DNA of 64,000 bases from Variovorax sp. PMC12. Its GTDB lineage: Bacteria > Pseudomonadota > Gammaproteobacteria > Burkholderiales > Burkholderiaceae_C. Within the stretch, counting starts at the first letter, position 1. Each line of letters begins with the position of its first letter. The stretch lies in the NCBI RefSeq assembly GCF_003019815.1, contig NZ_CP027773.1, positions 4,676,501 through 4,740,500 of the forward strand, given 5' to 3'. A model generated the notes under the pieces. That model made no database searches and was not told the origin of the DNA. It saw nothing but the letters and a program-made list of their open reading frames with translations. Positions 8,748-16,478 of the stretch are shown here, piece by piece. The translations under genes and the position numbers were made by a program.

Positions 8748-9416
8748 GTGGCACGTCGTACGAAGGAAGAAGCAATGGCCACGCGGCATCGGTTGCTCGA
8801 TGCCGCGGAGCTGCTGTTTCAGGCGCAGGGCGTCTCGCAGACCACGCTGCAGCAGATCGCGCAGCAGGCCGGCGCGACGCGCGGCGCCATCTATTGGCAT
8901 TTCAAGGACAAGGCCGACTTGTTCAACGCCATGATGGAGCGCGTCATCCTTCCGCTCGAAGCAGGGCCCAGGGCCTCCAGCGCCAGCGGCGTCGACGATC
9001 CGCTGGCCGAGATCGAGGAGGGCATGGTCCACGCGCTGACCCTCATGGCCACCGACCCGCAGGTGCGCCGCGTGTTCGACGTGGCGACCCACAAGGTCGA
9101 ATACACGCACGACATGGCTTCCGTGCAGCAGCGCCACCTCGACGCCCGCAACGCCTGCGTCGCCGATTTCGAAAAGGCCCTGCGGCTGGCCGCCCGCCGT
9201 GCGCGCATCAAGCTGCCGGTGCCCGGCGCCATGGCCGCGCAGGGGCTGCATGCGCTCATCAGCGGGCTCATCCAGAACTGGCTGCTCGACCCGGAGGCCT
9301 TCGATCTCGTGCCCACGGGAAGGCGCACCTTCAGGGTCTATCTGGCGGGGTTGGGCTTCGGTCCGCTGCTGTCCGCGGCGGTGGTTGCGGACGAAGCCGA
9401 AACAGAGGTCGCCTGA
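8748..9416 (+). CDS. TetR-family efflux repressor (AcrR/TtgR type)
   Basis: Predicted ligand-released repressor of the adjacent RND operon. The N-terminus from the GTG at 8748 reads ARRTKEEAMATRHRLLDAA, the typical TtgR/AcrR opening. The helix-turn-helix is TTLQQIAQQAGATRGAIYWHFKDKADLF. I chose the GTG because AGGAG lies five bases upstream and the protein then starts exactly at the family's usual point; an in-frame ATG at 8685 would place the operator region partly inside the gene. The product has 222 residues, normal for the family, with a divergent C-terminal ligand domain. It is divergent from the adaptor gene and probably autoregulated through the palindrome at 8666. Confidence 0.92.
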   Translation: MARRTKEEAMATRHRLLDAAELLFQAQGVSQTTLQQIAQQAGATRGAIYWHFKDKADLFNAMMERVILPLEAGPRASSASGVDDPLAEIEEGMVHALTLMATDPQVRRVFDVATHKVEYTHDMASVQQRHLDARNACVADFEKALRLAARRARIKLPVPGAMAAQGLHALISGLIQNWLLDPEAFDLVPTGRRTFRVYLAGLGFGPLLSAAVVADEAETEVA

Positions 9417-9431
9417 TAGGCCATAATGTCT

Positions 9432-9453
9432 GGCTCCGGTGCTTGCCGGAGCC
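9432..9453. terminator. hairpin between TetR gene and tRNA
   Basis: GGCTCCGG (9432-9439) pairs perfectly with CCGGAGCC (9446-9453) over a six-base loop, sixteen bases after the repressor stop codon and five bases before the tRNA. No T-run follows, so it may terminate the repressor transcript only weakly or act in processing of the tRNA 5' end. Confidence 0.4.
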
Positions 9454-9457
9454 CTCT

Positions 9458-9532
9458 CTCGCTGTATTTCAACGGATAGAATTCGGCCCTCCGAAGGCTG
9501 AGATCCAGGTTCGATTCCTGGCGGCGGGACCA
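9458..9532 (+). tRNA. tRNA-Arg (anticodon CCG)
   Basis: The cloverleaf folds by hand. Acceptor CTCGCTG (9458-9464) pairs with CGGCGGG (9522-9528) using two G·U pairs. The D arm is TTTC/GAAT with one mismatch. The anticodon stem CGGCC/GGCTG encloses the loop CTCCGAA with anticodon CCG at 9491-9493. The T stem CCAGG/CCTGG encloses TTCGATT, and CCA is encoded at 9530-9532. It decodes CGG, a moderately used arginine codon in this GC-rich genome. A strong terminator follows at once. Confidence 0.93.
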
Positions 9533-9540
9533 CATACCAG

Positions 9541-9576
9541 ACCGGAAGCTCCCAAAAGCTTCCGGTTTTTCTTTTT
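9541..9576 (+). terminator. intrinsic terminator after tRNA-Arg
   Basis: ACCGGAAGCT (9541-9550) pairs perfectly with AGCTTCCGGT (9557-9566) across CCCAAA and is followed by TTTTCTTTTT. This ends the tRNA transcript, nine bases after its CCA. Confidence 0.9.
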
Positions 9577-9583
9577 CCCACCC

Positions 9584-9811
9584 ATGACGGAGTTGACTGA
9601 TCTGGACGAGGCCAGCCTGGCAGCGCATGCCGCCGAATGGCGGCGGCGCGCGTTGCGCGGCGAGAAAAAGGCGCGCGGCATCGCACATGCCCTCGAAACC
9701 GAAATGCGGCGCCGCTCGGGCGACACCATCGCGCCGCAGAATACCGACGACCTCGACACCCGCCCGCTGGCGTTGCGGCAGGCGCCGCGGCCATGGTGGA
9801 AGTTCTGGTGA
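9584..9811 (+). CDS. small conserved hypothetical protein
   Basis: A 75-residue soluble protein starting with ATG at 9584 (MTELTDLDEASLAAHAAEW), just after the tRNA terminator. It is charged and helical (WRRRALRGEKKARGIAHALETEMRRR) with a conserved-looking aromatic C-terminus PRPWWKFW. Codon third positions are strongly G/C, as in true genes of this genome, which supports coding despite the small size. No ribosome site is obvious. Function unknown; the basic helix plus WW tail might bind nucleic acid or membrane, but that is only a guess. Confidence 0.6.
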   Translation: MTELTDLDEASLAAHAAEWRRRALRGEKKARGIAHALETEMRRRSGDTIAPQNTDDLDTRPLALRQAPRPWWKFW

Positions 9812-9838
9812 GCCTGCGCTCCGGCCCTCGACGCGCCT

Positions 9839-10606
9839 CTACGCCATCGTGAAATGCGAGGGCGGGCGCCCCAGCGTCTTGCGGAACATCGTCGAGAACG
9901 CGCCCGGGCTGTCGTAGCCCATGTCCAGCGCCACCACCGTCACCGGCTCGCCCGCCGCGAGCCGTGACAGCGCCACCAGCACGCAGGCGCGCTGACGCCA
10001 CTTGCCGAAAGCCATGCCCGTCTCGAGGCCGAAGCGGCGGTTGAAGGTGCGTTCGCTGACGTTCAACTGCGCCGCCCATGTCGACGGCGCCACGTGGATG
10101 CCGGGCCGCCTGAGAAATTCCACGCAGAGCCCCGCCAGCGCCGGGTCGCGCGGCAGCGGCACATGCAGCAGCGGCAAGGCCTCGGCGCGCGCCACCTCGT
10201 GCAGCACGAGGCGCATCAGCACACCATCGCGGCCCTGTCGGTCGTATTTGGGCGGCACCTCGATCGCTTCCATCAGCAGCTGGCGCAGCAGCGGCGACAC
10301 GTTCAGCACCTCGCACTGGTCGCCCTTGCGCGGCACGTCGCGCGGCTCGATGTAGAGGCTGCGCGTGCTCACCCCGAGCATGCGCACCCGGTGCGGCTTG
10401 CCGGCCGGGATCCACACGCCGCGCTGCGGCGGCACGACCCAGGCGCCGTCGTCGGTGCCGACCTCCATCACCCCGGTCGCCCCGTAGAGGAACTGCGCGC
10501 GCCGGTGGCTGTGCGTGTGCAGCATCGTGCCCGGCGGGTAGTCGGTGCCTATGGCCAACACCGCGCGGGCGATGGCATCCACGGAGTCGAGCGGAATGTT
10601 GCGCAT
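9839..10606 (-). CDS. AraC-family transcriptional regulator with cupin sensor
   Basis: Transcription factor with an N-terminal cupin-like domain (TDYPPGTMLHTHSHRRAQFLYG, about residues 18-40) and a C-terminal AraC double helix-turn-helix (LNVSERTFNRRFGLETG and LDMGYDSPGAFSTMFRKTLGRPP, about 175-252). Length 255 residues is typical of the cupin-AraC group. It is divergent from the TSUP exporter gene (10726), separated by 119 bases, and may control it; this is inferred from arrangement only. Effector unknown. Confidence 0.92.
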   Translation of the reverse strand: MRNIPLDSVDAIARAVLAIGTDYPPGTMLHTHSHRRAQFLYGATGVMEVGTDDGAWVVPPQRGVWIPAGKPHRVRMLGVSTRSLYIEPRDVPRKGDQCEVLNVSPLLRQLLMEAIEVPPKYDRQGRDGVLMRLVLHEVARAEALPLLHVPLPRDPALAGLCVEFLRRPGIHVAPSTWAAQLNVSERTFNRRFGLETGMAFGKWRQRACVLVALSRLAAGEPVTVVALDMGYDSPGAFSTMFRKTLGRPPSHFTMA

Positions 10607-10725
10607 CGGGTCGGTAAAAAAAGCGGGTTGGCCGGAACGCGAACATTATTGGCCCACATGCGCAAGCGCGCCAAGCCTCGCCAACCTATCGTGACGGTCT
10701 TGTCCTCAATGCCCAGGAGCGTTTC

Positions 10726-11544
10726 GTGTCGATCCATCTCATGCTTGCCGGCTTCGGTTGCCTGGCAGGCGCCACCACCGTGCTGTTCGGCTTTGGCGGC
10801 GGCTTCGTCGTCGTTCCCTTGCTTTACCGTGCGCTGATTGCGGAACACGGCGCGGGCAGCGCCACCGGCCAGTCCGCCATGCACATCGCCGTGGCCACTT
10901 CGACCTGCGTGATGATCGTCAGCGCCATGCTCGCCACGCGGCGACACCAGCGCGCGGGCACGCTCGACTGGGCGCAGGTGCGTCCGCTGCTGCGGCCCAT
11001 CGGCGCAGGCGCCGTGGTGGGAGCTGCGGCGGCCGTTGCGGCCGATGGCGAGTTCGTGCGCTGGGCCTTCATCGCGTACCTCGGCGCGACCATCCTCGAT
11101 TGCGTGTTCCGCCCTGGTTTTCTCAAGCACACCGCACCCGCCGCAGCACGCCCGCTGTCGGGCCGGGTCGCGAGCTTCGGCAGCTTCGTCATCGGGCTGA
11201 TCGCCGCGTTCCTCGGCGTGGGCGGCAGCGTCATGACCGTGCCGCTGATGCGCCGCCGGGGCGCCGCCATGACGCATGCCACCGCCATGGCCAACCCGTT
11301 GTCGCTGCCTGTTGCGCTGGCCGGCACCGCGACCTACATGGGGCTCGCATGGAACTCGGCCTCGTCGCTGGAAGGGTGGCACATCGGCTACGTGGACGTG
11401 CCTGCGTTCGCTGCGCTGGTTGCGGGTTCGCTGGTTGGCGTGCGCATGGCCGCGCCGCTGATCGGCCGCATTCCGGACCGCATCCACACCTGGGTGTACC
11501 TGGGCCTGCTGGTGGCGGTGCTGGCGGGCATGGTGCTGCGCTGA
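10726..11544 (+). CDS. TSUP (TauE/SafE) family membrane exporter
   Basis: Inner-membrane transporter of the sulfite-exporter TauE/SafE family. It has the internal duplication of the family: the glycine-rich motif FGFGGGFVVVPLL in the first half and FLGVGGSVMTVPLM in the second, each followed by membrane helices. There are about eight hydrophobic segments in 272 residues. The start is GTG at 10726 with AGGAG upstream. Transported anion is not readable; family members move sulfite, sulfoacetate or other organosulfur anions. The divergent AraC gene is the likely regulator. Confidence 0.88.
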   Translation: MSIHLMLAGFGCLAGATTVLFGFGGGFVVVPLLYRALIAEHGAGSATGQSAMHIAVATSTCVMIVSAMLATRRHQRAGTLDWAQVRPLLRPIGAGAVVGAAAAVAADGEFVRWAFIAYLGATILDCVFRPGFLKHTAPAAARPLSGRVASFGSFVIGLIAAFLGVGGSVMTVPLMRRRGAAMTHATAMANPLSLPVALAGTATYMGLAWNSASSLEGWHIGYVDVPAFAALVAGSLVGVRMAAPLIGRIPDRIHTWVYLGLLVAVLAGMVLR

Positions 11545-11620
11545 GTGTGCATGTCAGCCGAAGCCGATGCTTCGCGCCAAAGCCTTGCAGCGGCCCGCCG
11601 AGCCATGACACCATGGCCGC

Positions 11621-12349
11621 ATGCCATACCAACTCCATTACTGGCCCACCATCCAGGGCCGCGGTGAATTCGTGCGGCTCGCGCTCGAGGCGGCCGGCGC
11701 CGACTACGTCGACGTGGCGCGGCTGCCCGAGTCGAAAGGCGGTGGAGAGTCCGCGCTGGGCCGCCGCCTCGGGGACGCGGGCAACGCGCGCCCGGCTTTC
11801 GCGCCGCCCTTCCTGGTCGACGGCGACATCGTGGTCGGCCAGACCGCCGCGATCCTGCTGTACCTCGGGCCACGGCTGGGCCTGTCGGGCGTGGGCGAGT
11901 CCGACGGGCTGTGGACGCACCAACTGCAGCTCACCATTGCCGATGCGGTGGCGGAGGCGCACGACACGCACCATCCCATATCGACCGGCGCCTACTACGA
12001 AGACCAGCGCGACGCCGCCATGCAGCGCGCGAAGGCCTTTCGCGAAGAGCGCATCCCCAAGTTCCTCGACTGGTTCGAAGAGGTGCTGCAGCGCAACCCG
12101 GCGGGCAGCCTGCACCTGGTCGGCGACACGCTGACCTACGCGGACCTGTCGCTGTTCCAGCTGGTGGATGGCCTGCGCTATGCATTCCCCAAGGCCACGG
12201 CGCGCGCGCTGGCTGCAACGCCGGCGGTCGAGAAGCTGCATGGCAACGTCAAGCGCCGCCAGCGGGTGCACGACTACCTGCAGAGCCCGCGGCGCATCGC
12301 GTTCAATGAAGACGGGATCTTCAGGCGCTATGCGGAGCTGGACGGCTGA
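11621..12349 (+). CDS. glutathione S-transferase family protein
   Basis: Cytosolic GST, 242 residues, with N-terminal thioredoxin fold (YQLHYWPTIQGRGEFVRLALEAAGADY, about 2-28) and a C-terminal all-helical domain containing GDTLTYADLSLFQLVDGL (about 168-185). The N-terminal tyrosine before a GRGE/FVR helix resembles Sigma/Pi-type enzymes, where such a Tyr activates glutathione. The SNAIL-type motif equivalent is GQTAAILLYLG. Monocistronic and convergent with the HAD-like gene; the imperfect hairpin GCCTGAA-CC-TTCAGGC (12354-12369) between them may terminate both. Confidence 0.88.
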   Translation: MPYQLHYWPTIQGRGEFVRLALEAAGADYVDVARLPESKGGGESALGRRLGDAGNARPAFAPPFLVDGDIVVGQTAAILLYLGPRLGLSGVGESDGLWTHQLQLTIADAVAEAHDTHHPISTGAYYEDQRDAAMQRAKAFREERIPKFLDWFEEVLQRNPAGSLHLVGDTLTYADLSLFQLVDGLRYAFPKATARALAATPAVEKLHGNVKRRQRVHDYLQSPRRIAFNEDGIFRRYAELDG

Positions 12350-12363
12350 CGGCGCCTGAACCT

Positions 12364-12861
12364 TCAGGCCACGATTGCAGCCGCATCGTTCCACGACGGC
12401 AGCAGCACCAGTCCTGCGACTGTCACCGGCTTGCTCTGCGGGCCGAAGAGATACCGTTTCGGCACGATGCCCTCCAGATGGCGCAGCACGTCGGTGCGGT
12501 CGTCGATGAAGTGCGTGATGCGCAGGTCGCGGCAGTGATCGGCCTTTTGCGGCCTTTGAAGGCAGAAGCGCAGGTTGGCGGGTGCGATGCCGGTGCGTTC
12601 GAAAAAGCGGTGGTGCTGCAGCCACGCACGGCTCTTTGCCTGAACGCTGGGGCCGCACTTCGAGACCAGCCAGACGCGGCCTTCGAACCTTTCGACCAGC
12701 GGCGCGACGGCGTCGAACATGCCTTCGTACGGCGGCGTCGCCAGTGCGTCTTGCAGCGAGCCGCCGATGAACGAGGTGTCCGCGCCGCCAGCGCCTTCGG
12801 CGGCGATGAGCACCCGGCCGATGTCGATGCCGAGCCGGGGGAGATGAGTGGAGTCTTGCAT
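12364..12861 (-). CDS. HAD-like protein with altered motif I
   Basis: A 165-residue protein with the outline of a small HAD phosphatase: hydrophobic strand plus Asp (LGIDIGRVLI), a strand ending in VWLVSKCG where motif II Ser/Thr is expected, and an Asp pair ITHFIDDRTDVL as motif IV. In motif I the second aspartate of DxDG is replaced by Gly (DIG), so the usual general acid is missing. Activity may be lost or different. Start at 12861 (MQDSTHL) is preferred over an upstream ATG at 12915 because AAGGGA precedes it and the longer form would run into the divergent LysR promoter. Confidence 0.7.
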   Translation of the reverse strand: MQDSTHLPRLGIDIGRVLIAAEGAGGADTSFIGGSLQDALATPPYEGMFDAVAPLVERFEGRVWLVSKCGPSVQAKSRAWLQHHRFFERTGIAPANLRFCLQRPQKADHCRDLRITHFIDDRTDVLRHLEGIVPKRYLFGPQSKPVTVAGLVLLPSWNDAAAIVA

Positions 12862-12913
12862 TTCTGATTCCCTTTGTGTTTGAAGCAGGCGAATCGTAGA
12901 AATGAAGCCAATC

Positions 12914-12929
12914 ATCAGGAACTACTGAT
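12914..12929. promoter_or_regulatory. candidate LysR-type binding site
   Basis: ATCAG-GAACTA-CTGAT is a perfect five-base inverted repeat with a six-base spacer in the divergent region between the HAD-like gene and the LysR gene. LysR regulators often bind such interrupted dyads of T-N11-A form. Role inferred from position only. Confidence 0.4.
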
Positions 12930-12939
12930 ATTGGATGTG

Positions 12940-12958
12940 CTATCCATAAAATGGATAG
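12940..12958. promoter_or_regulatory. perfect dyad abutting the LysR start codon
   Basis: CTATCCAT-AAA-ATGGATAG ends exactly one base before the ATG at 12959. It could be an operator for autorepression or an RNA hairpin limiting translation; no ribosome site is visible between it and the start. Confidence 0.45.
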
Positions 12959-13855
12959 ATGGATGTTCCTCGCACCAATCTCGACGCCCTTCAGTCTTTC
13001 GCAGTGTTCGCGGACACGCTGAACTTCAGCGAGTCGGCGCGCCTGCTTCACATCAGCCAGCCGGCCCTGCATGCGAAAGTGCGAAAATTGGCCGAACAGC
13101 TTGATGCAAGGCTGTACATGCGGATCGGTGGCGCGCTCGAGCTCACCAGTGCGGGTGAGCAGGTCGCACGGCATGCGCGGGAGCTGCTCGCGCTCAACCA
13201 ACGCTTCGTCAAAGGCCTTGCCGCTGGGCGAGACCAGCCGGTCGTCACGCTGGCTGCGGGCGAGGGGGCTTATCTCTATCTGCTGGGCAAGGCTCTGTCG
13301 CAGTTCTCGGGTCCTGGCGCCTCGCCGCACCTGCAATTGCTCACGCGCAACCGGGACGAAGCAATACAGGCGGTGCGGGCCGGACAGGCGCAACTCGGCA
13401 TTGCGCCCCTGGGCACTGCGCCTGAAGACCTGGCGGCGGTGCGCCTCACGGTCGTGGGCCAGGTACTGGTCGTACCGCGCGCGCATGCCCTGGCTTCACG
13501 CAAATCGGTGCGCCTGCGCGACTTGAAGGACGCTCAACTGATCGTGCCGCCGGAAGGGCGGCCGCACCGCGAAATGCTGGGCCGGCTGCTTCAGGCGGAG
13601 TCGGTGCCGTGGCAGCCGTCGCTCGAAGCCAATGGCTGGGAACTGATGCTGCGTTTCGCTCAGCTGGGTTTCGGACTTGCCGTGGTCAACGCTTGCTGCC
13701 GCATTCCAAAGGGTCTGGTGGCGATTCCGTTGCAGGGCTATCCGCCGCTCGAATATCACATGTTCCACGGTGCCGATCGCCCTCCGACACCGCACGCACA
13801 GAGGCTCATGGACGCGCTGCTGACGCATCGAGATCACTGGAAGGCCGCGCCATGA
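12959..13855 (+). CDS. LysR-family transcriptional regulator
   Basis: 298-residue LTTR. The N-terminal winged helix-turn-helix is LDALQSFAVFADTLNFSESARLL followed by HISQPALHAKVRKLAEQLDARLY (residues about 8-52). The substrate-binding domain follows (VVTLAAGEGAYLYLLGKALSQFS and GLAVVNACC). Its gene overlaps kptA by four bases (ATGA), so the two are translationally coupled, and it is divergent from the HAD-like gene. Two dyads lie in the 97-base promoter region. Effector unknown. The start at 12959 is preferred because the family opening begins there, although the ribosome site is not evident. Confidence 0.92.
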   Translation: MDVPRTNLDALQSFAVFADTLNFSESARLLHISQPALHAKVRKLAEQLDARLYMRIGGALELTSAGEQVARHARELLALNQRFVKGLAAGRDQPVVTLAAGEGAYLYLLGKALSQFSGPGASPHLQLLTRNRDEAIQAVRAGQAQLGIAPLGTAPEDLAAVRLTVVGQVLVVPRAHALASRKSVRLRDLKDAQLIVPPEGRPHREMLGRLLQAESVPWQPSLEANGWELMLRFAQLGFGLAVVNACCRIPKGLVAIPLQGYPPLEYHMFHGADRPPTPHAQRLMDALLTHRDHWKAAP

Positions 13856-14388
13856 CGCCCGAGAGCGCCAGCAAGTTCATCGCCTACGTGCTGCGTCATG
13901 CGCCGGAATCGGTCGGCCTGCGGCTCGATGCGGAAGGCTGGGCCGATATCGATGCGCTGGTGGCGGGCGCCGCGGCCGGAGGGCGCGACCTCGCGCGCGC
14001 GGACGTCGTGCAGGCGGTCGACTCGGGCACGAAGAAGCGCTATGAGCTGTCCGCCGACGGGCGCCGCATCCGCGCCCTGCAAGGCCATTCGACGCAGCAA
14101 GTCAGCCGTGGCTTCGAAGCGTTGGCACCGCCAGCATTGCTTTTTCATGGCACGGCCACTCGTTTTCTCGACGCGATCCGCGCGCATGGTCTCCTGCCGG
14201 GAGCCCGGCAGCATGTACATCTGTCGGCCGATGAAGCCACCGCGGTGCAGGTTGGGCGCCGGCATGGCAAAGCGCATGTGCTCGTGGTTGACGCAGGCCG
14301 CATGCATGCACTGGGCCACGCCTTTCATTGCGCCGAGAACGGTGTCTGGCTGACGGCGGCCGTGCCGCCGGAGTTTCTGTCGGGCTAG
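13852..14388 (+). CDS. kptA: RNA 2'-phosphotransferase (Tpt1/KptA family)
   Basis: NAD+-dependent enzyme that transfers an internal RNA 2'-phosphate to NAD+, giving ADP-ribose 1'',2''-cyclic phosphate and nicotinamide. The family signatures are present: SKFIAYVLRHAPESVGLRLDAEGW at the N-terminus with the catalytic Arg-His pair, then LLFHGTATRFLDAIRAHGLLPGARQHVHLS in the C-terminal ADP-ribosyltransferase-like lobe. Length 178 residues is standard. The ATG at 13852 overlaps the LysR stop codon. Bacteria lack the eukaryotic tRNA-splicing pathway, so the physiological substrate here is unknown; RNA repair or ADP-ribosylation of RNA ends has been proposed for bacterial members. Confidence 0.92.
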   Translation: MTPESASKFIAYVLRHAPESVGLRLDAEGWADIDALVAGAAAGGRDLARADVVQAVDSGTKKRYELSADGRRIRALQGHSTQQVSRGFEALAPPALLFHGTATRFLDAIRAHGLLPGARQHVHLSADEATAVQVGRRHGKAHVLVVDAGRMHALGHAFHCAENGVWLTAAVPPEFLSG

Positions 14389-15332
14389 GCGTCTTCCGCC
14401 CCGTTGCGAATGCGCAGTGCCAGTTCATACAAGGTATTGCGCGGCGCACCGCTGATTTCCGCGGCCAGCTTCACCGCCGTCTTCACCGGCAGTTCCGCCA
14501 GCAACAGCCGCAGCACCCGCTCGCCCTCGGCACCGCCGTCGCCGCTCACCGCCACCGGATGCAGCACCAGCGCGAACTCGCCGCGCGTGCGGTCGCGGTC
14601 GGCGCCGAACCAGTCGGGCAGGGTGCTGGCCGCGACGGTCGCGATTTCCTCGAACTGCTTGGTAAGCTCGCGGCCCACGGTGATGCGGCGTTCGCCCAGC
14701 GTGGCGAGGGCGCGCGCCAGGCTCTCGATGCGGTGCGGCGCCTCCAGCAGCACCACGGCGCGGGGTTCCTGCGACAGCGCCTGCACCGCGGTGTCGCGCT
14801 CGCCGGCCTTGCTCGGCAGGAAGCCGGCGAACACGAAGGCGCTGCTGGCATTGCCGTCGCCGCCGTCGGCCACCAGGCCCGCCGCGCCGACCAGCGTGGT
14901 CACGCTGCTGGCCCCGGGCAGCGGCAGCACGCGCTGGCCCGCCGCGCGCACGGCGGCGGCCAGCCGCGCGCCGGGGTCGCTCACGCCGGGCGTGCCGGCG
15001 TCGCTGACATAGGCGATGCGCTCGCCCTGCGCAAGCCGCGCGACCACGGCCTGCGCGGCCTCGGCCTCGTTGTGCTGGTGCACCGCGAGCAGCCGCGCGC
15101 CGGGGCGGTCGATGCCGTAGGCGCGCAGCAGGCTCTGGGTGTGGCGCGTGTCCTCGCAGGCGATCGCGTCGACCAGCTGCAGCACATGCAGTGCGCGCAA
15201 GGTGATGTCGGCCAGGTTGCCGATCGGCGTGGCGACCACGTAGAGGGTGCCTTGCGGATAATGCTGCGCACCCGCGGCGTCGTGCGCGGCCGCGAGGGCG
15301 GCGCCGAAAGAAGCAGGGGCGAGTGAAGCCAA
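14385..15332 (-). CDS. rsmI: 16S rRNA (cytidine1402-2'-O)-methyltransferase
   Basis: Tetrapyrrole-methylase-fold enzyme that 2'-O-methylates C1402 in the ribosomal P site, using SAM. The start motif GTLYVVATPIGNLADITLRAL and the later FAGFLPSKAGERDTAVQAL are RsmI signatures; GERIAYVSDAGTPGVSDPG is the SAM-site region. Length 315 residues includes a short N-terminal extension (about 24 residues, SLAPASFGAALAAAHDAAG). It is convergent with kptA, overlapping by four bases at the stop codons, and divergent from yraN. The rsmI–yraN–diaA–BON lipoprotein order is conserved across gamma- and betaproteobacteria. Confidence 0.96.
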   Translation of the reverse strand: MASLAPASFGAALAAAHDAAGAQHYPQGTLYVVATPIGNLADITLRALHVLQLVDAIACEDTRHTQSLLRAYGIDRPGARLLAVHQHNEAEAAQAVVARLAQGERIAYVSDAGTPGVSDPGARLAAAVRAAGQRVLPLPGASSVTTLVGAAGLVADGGDGNASSAFVFAGFLPSKAGERDTAVQALSQEPRAVVLLEAPHRIESLARALATLGERRITVGRELTKQFEEIATVAASTLPDWFGADRDRTRGEFALVLHPVAVSGDGGAEGERVLRLLLAELPVKTAVKLAAEISGAPRNTLYELALRIRNGAEDA

Positions 15333-15378
15333 GAGGTTTCTCCGTCAGATCGAACAAGAAGATTGCAGGCAGGGAGCC

Positions 15379-15747
15379 ATGAAGACCGACACCACAACGA
15401 AGCATCGCGGCGATGCGGCGGAAGACGCCGCGCTCGACCATCTGCAGGACGCCGGCCTGGTGCTGGTCGCGCGCAATTATCGGACGCCCGGGCGCGGCGG
15501 CGGCGAGATCGACCTGATCATGCGCGATCCGCGCGACCACACGCTGGTCTTCGTCGAGGTCCGACAGCGCAGCAGCGGCACGCACGGCGGCGCGGGCGGC
15601 AGCATCACCGGCCTGAAGCAGCGGCGCATCGTGTTCGCGGCGCGGCACTACCTGAACCAGCTGCGCACGCTGCCGCCGTGCCGCTTCGACGTGGTGCTGG
15701 TCGAGGAGAAAATCACCTGGTTGCAGGCGGCCTTCGATGCCGGCTGA
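15379..15747 (+). CDS. YraN-family (UPF0102) nuclease-fold protein
   Basis: 122-residue protein of the UPF0102 family, related to restriction-endonuclease/Holliday-junction-resolvase folds. The conserved elements are GDAAEDAALDHLQDAGL (N-terminal helix with Glu), ARNYRTPGRGGGEIDLIMRD (the key Asp in EIDLI) and LVFVEVRQRSS (the E-x-R/K pair), together forming a PD-(D/E)XK-like site. Biological role is still unclear in the family. It starts 46 bases from the divergent rsmI and precedes diaA by 86 bases. Confidence 0.9.
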   Translation: MKTDTTTKHRGDAAEDAALDHLQDAGLVLVARNYRTPGRGGGEIDLIMRDPRDHTLVFVEVRQRSSGTHGGAGGSITGLKQRRIVFAARHYLNQLRTLPPCRFDVVLVEEKITWLQAAFDAG

Positions 15748-15833
15748 TACCTCTTTCGCGGGAACTGAAGCCCTCTTGAAGGCTCCACAACTCACACGTC
15801 TTGTTTCACAGCCCCCAGTTATCATCCCGCCTC

Positions 15834-16478
15834 ATGCTCGAGCAACGGATTCAGCAGCACTTCATCGATAGTGCCGACCTCAAATACCAGACCGGACCGG
15901 TCCTCAGCAAACCCATCTCTCAGGCAATGCAGGCCATCCTGGCCTGCGTGACCAGCGGCGGCAAGGTGCTCGCCTGCGGTGCCGGCGTGTCGGGGCTGCT
16001 GGCGGCCCAGTTCGCCGCGCAGTTCGTGGGCCGCTTCGAACGCGAGCGGCCCGAGCTCGGCGCCATCGCGCTGCCCGGCGACACCACCGACCCCAATGCC
16101 GACAGCGCCAACGCCATCGACGCCGACCGCTTCGCCCGCCAGGTGCGCGCGCTCGGCCAGGCCGGCGACGTGCTGCTCGCGCTGAGCGCCAGCGGCCAAT
16201 CGGCCGCAGTGCTCGCGGCCGTGACGGCCGCGCACGAACGCGACATGACCGTGGTCGCGCTGCTGGGCAATGCCGCCTCGGGCGCACCGTCGGCGCCGGG
16301 CGCCGGCAGCAGCGGCACCGGCGGCGCCATCGGCCGCGCGCTGCGCGAAACCGACGTCCAGATCAGCGTGCCGCACGAGCGTGCGGCACGCATCCACGAA
16401 GTCCATCTGCTCGCGCTGCATTGCCTGTGCGACGGCGTGGATGCCCAGTTACTCGGAGAACAGGAAGTTTCCCCATGA
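15834..16478 (+). CDS. diaA: SIS-domain protein DiaA (DnaA-initiator-associating)
   Basis: Phosphoheptose-isomerase-like SIS protein, 214 residues. In E. coli its homologue binds DnaA tetramers and promotes timely initiation at oriC. Recognisable parts: MLEQRIQQHFIDSADLKYQTGPVLSKPISQA at the N-terminus, then the SIS nucleotide-fold segments GGKVLACGAGVSGLLAAQFAAQF and GDVLLALSASGQSAAVLAAVTAA. Assignment to DiaA rather than GmhA rests on the rsmI/yraN/BON neighbourhood. The ATG at 15834 is chosen because MLEQRI is the family start; an upstream ATG at 15801 adds unrelated residues. It overlaps the next gene by four bases. Confidence 0.88.
   Translation: MLEQRIQQHFIDSADLKYQTGPVLSKPISQAMQAILACVTSGGKVLACGAGVSGLLAAQFAAQFVGRFERERPELGAIALPGDTTDPNADSANAIDADRFARQVRALGQAGDVLLALSASGQSAAVLAAVTAAHERDMTVVALLGNAASGAPSAPGAGSSGTGGAIGRALRETDVQISVPHERAARIHEVHLLALHCLCDGVDAQLLGEQEVSP

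Noticed and set aside
9469..9759. Short minus-strand frames containing SRRQESNLDLSLR
   Set aside because: This is the translation of the complement of tRNA-Arg, a common false gene.
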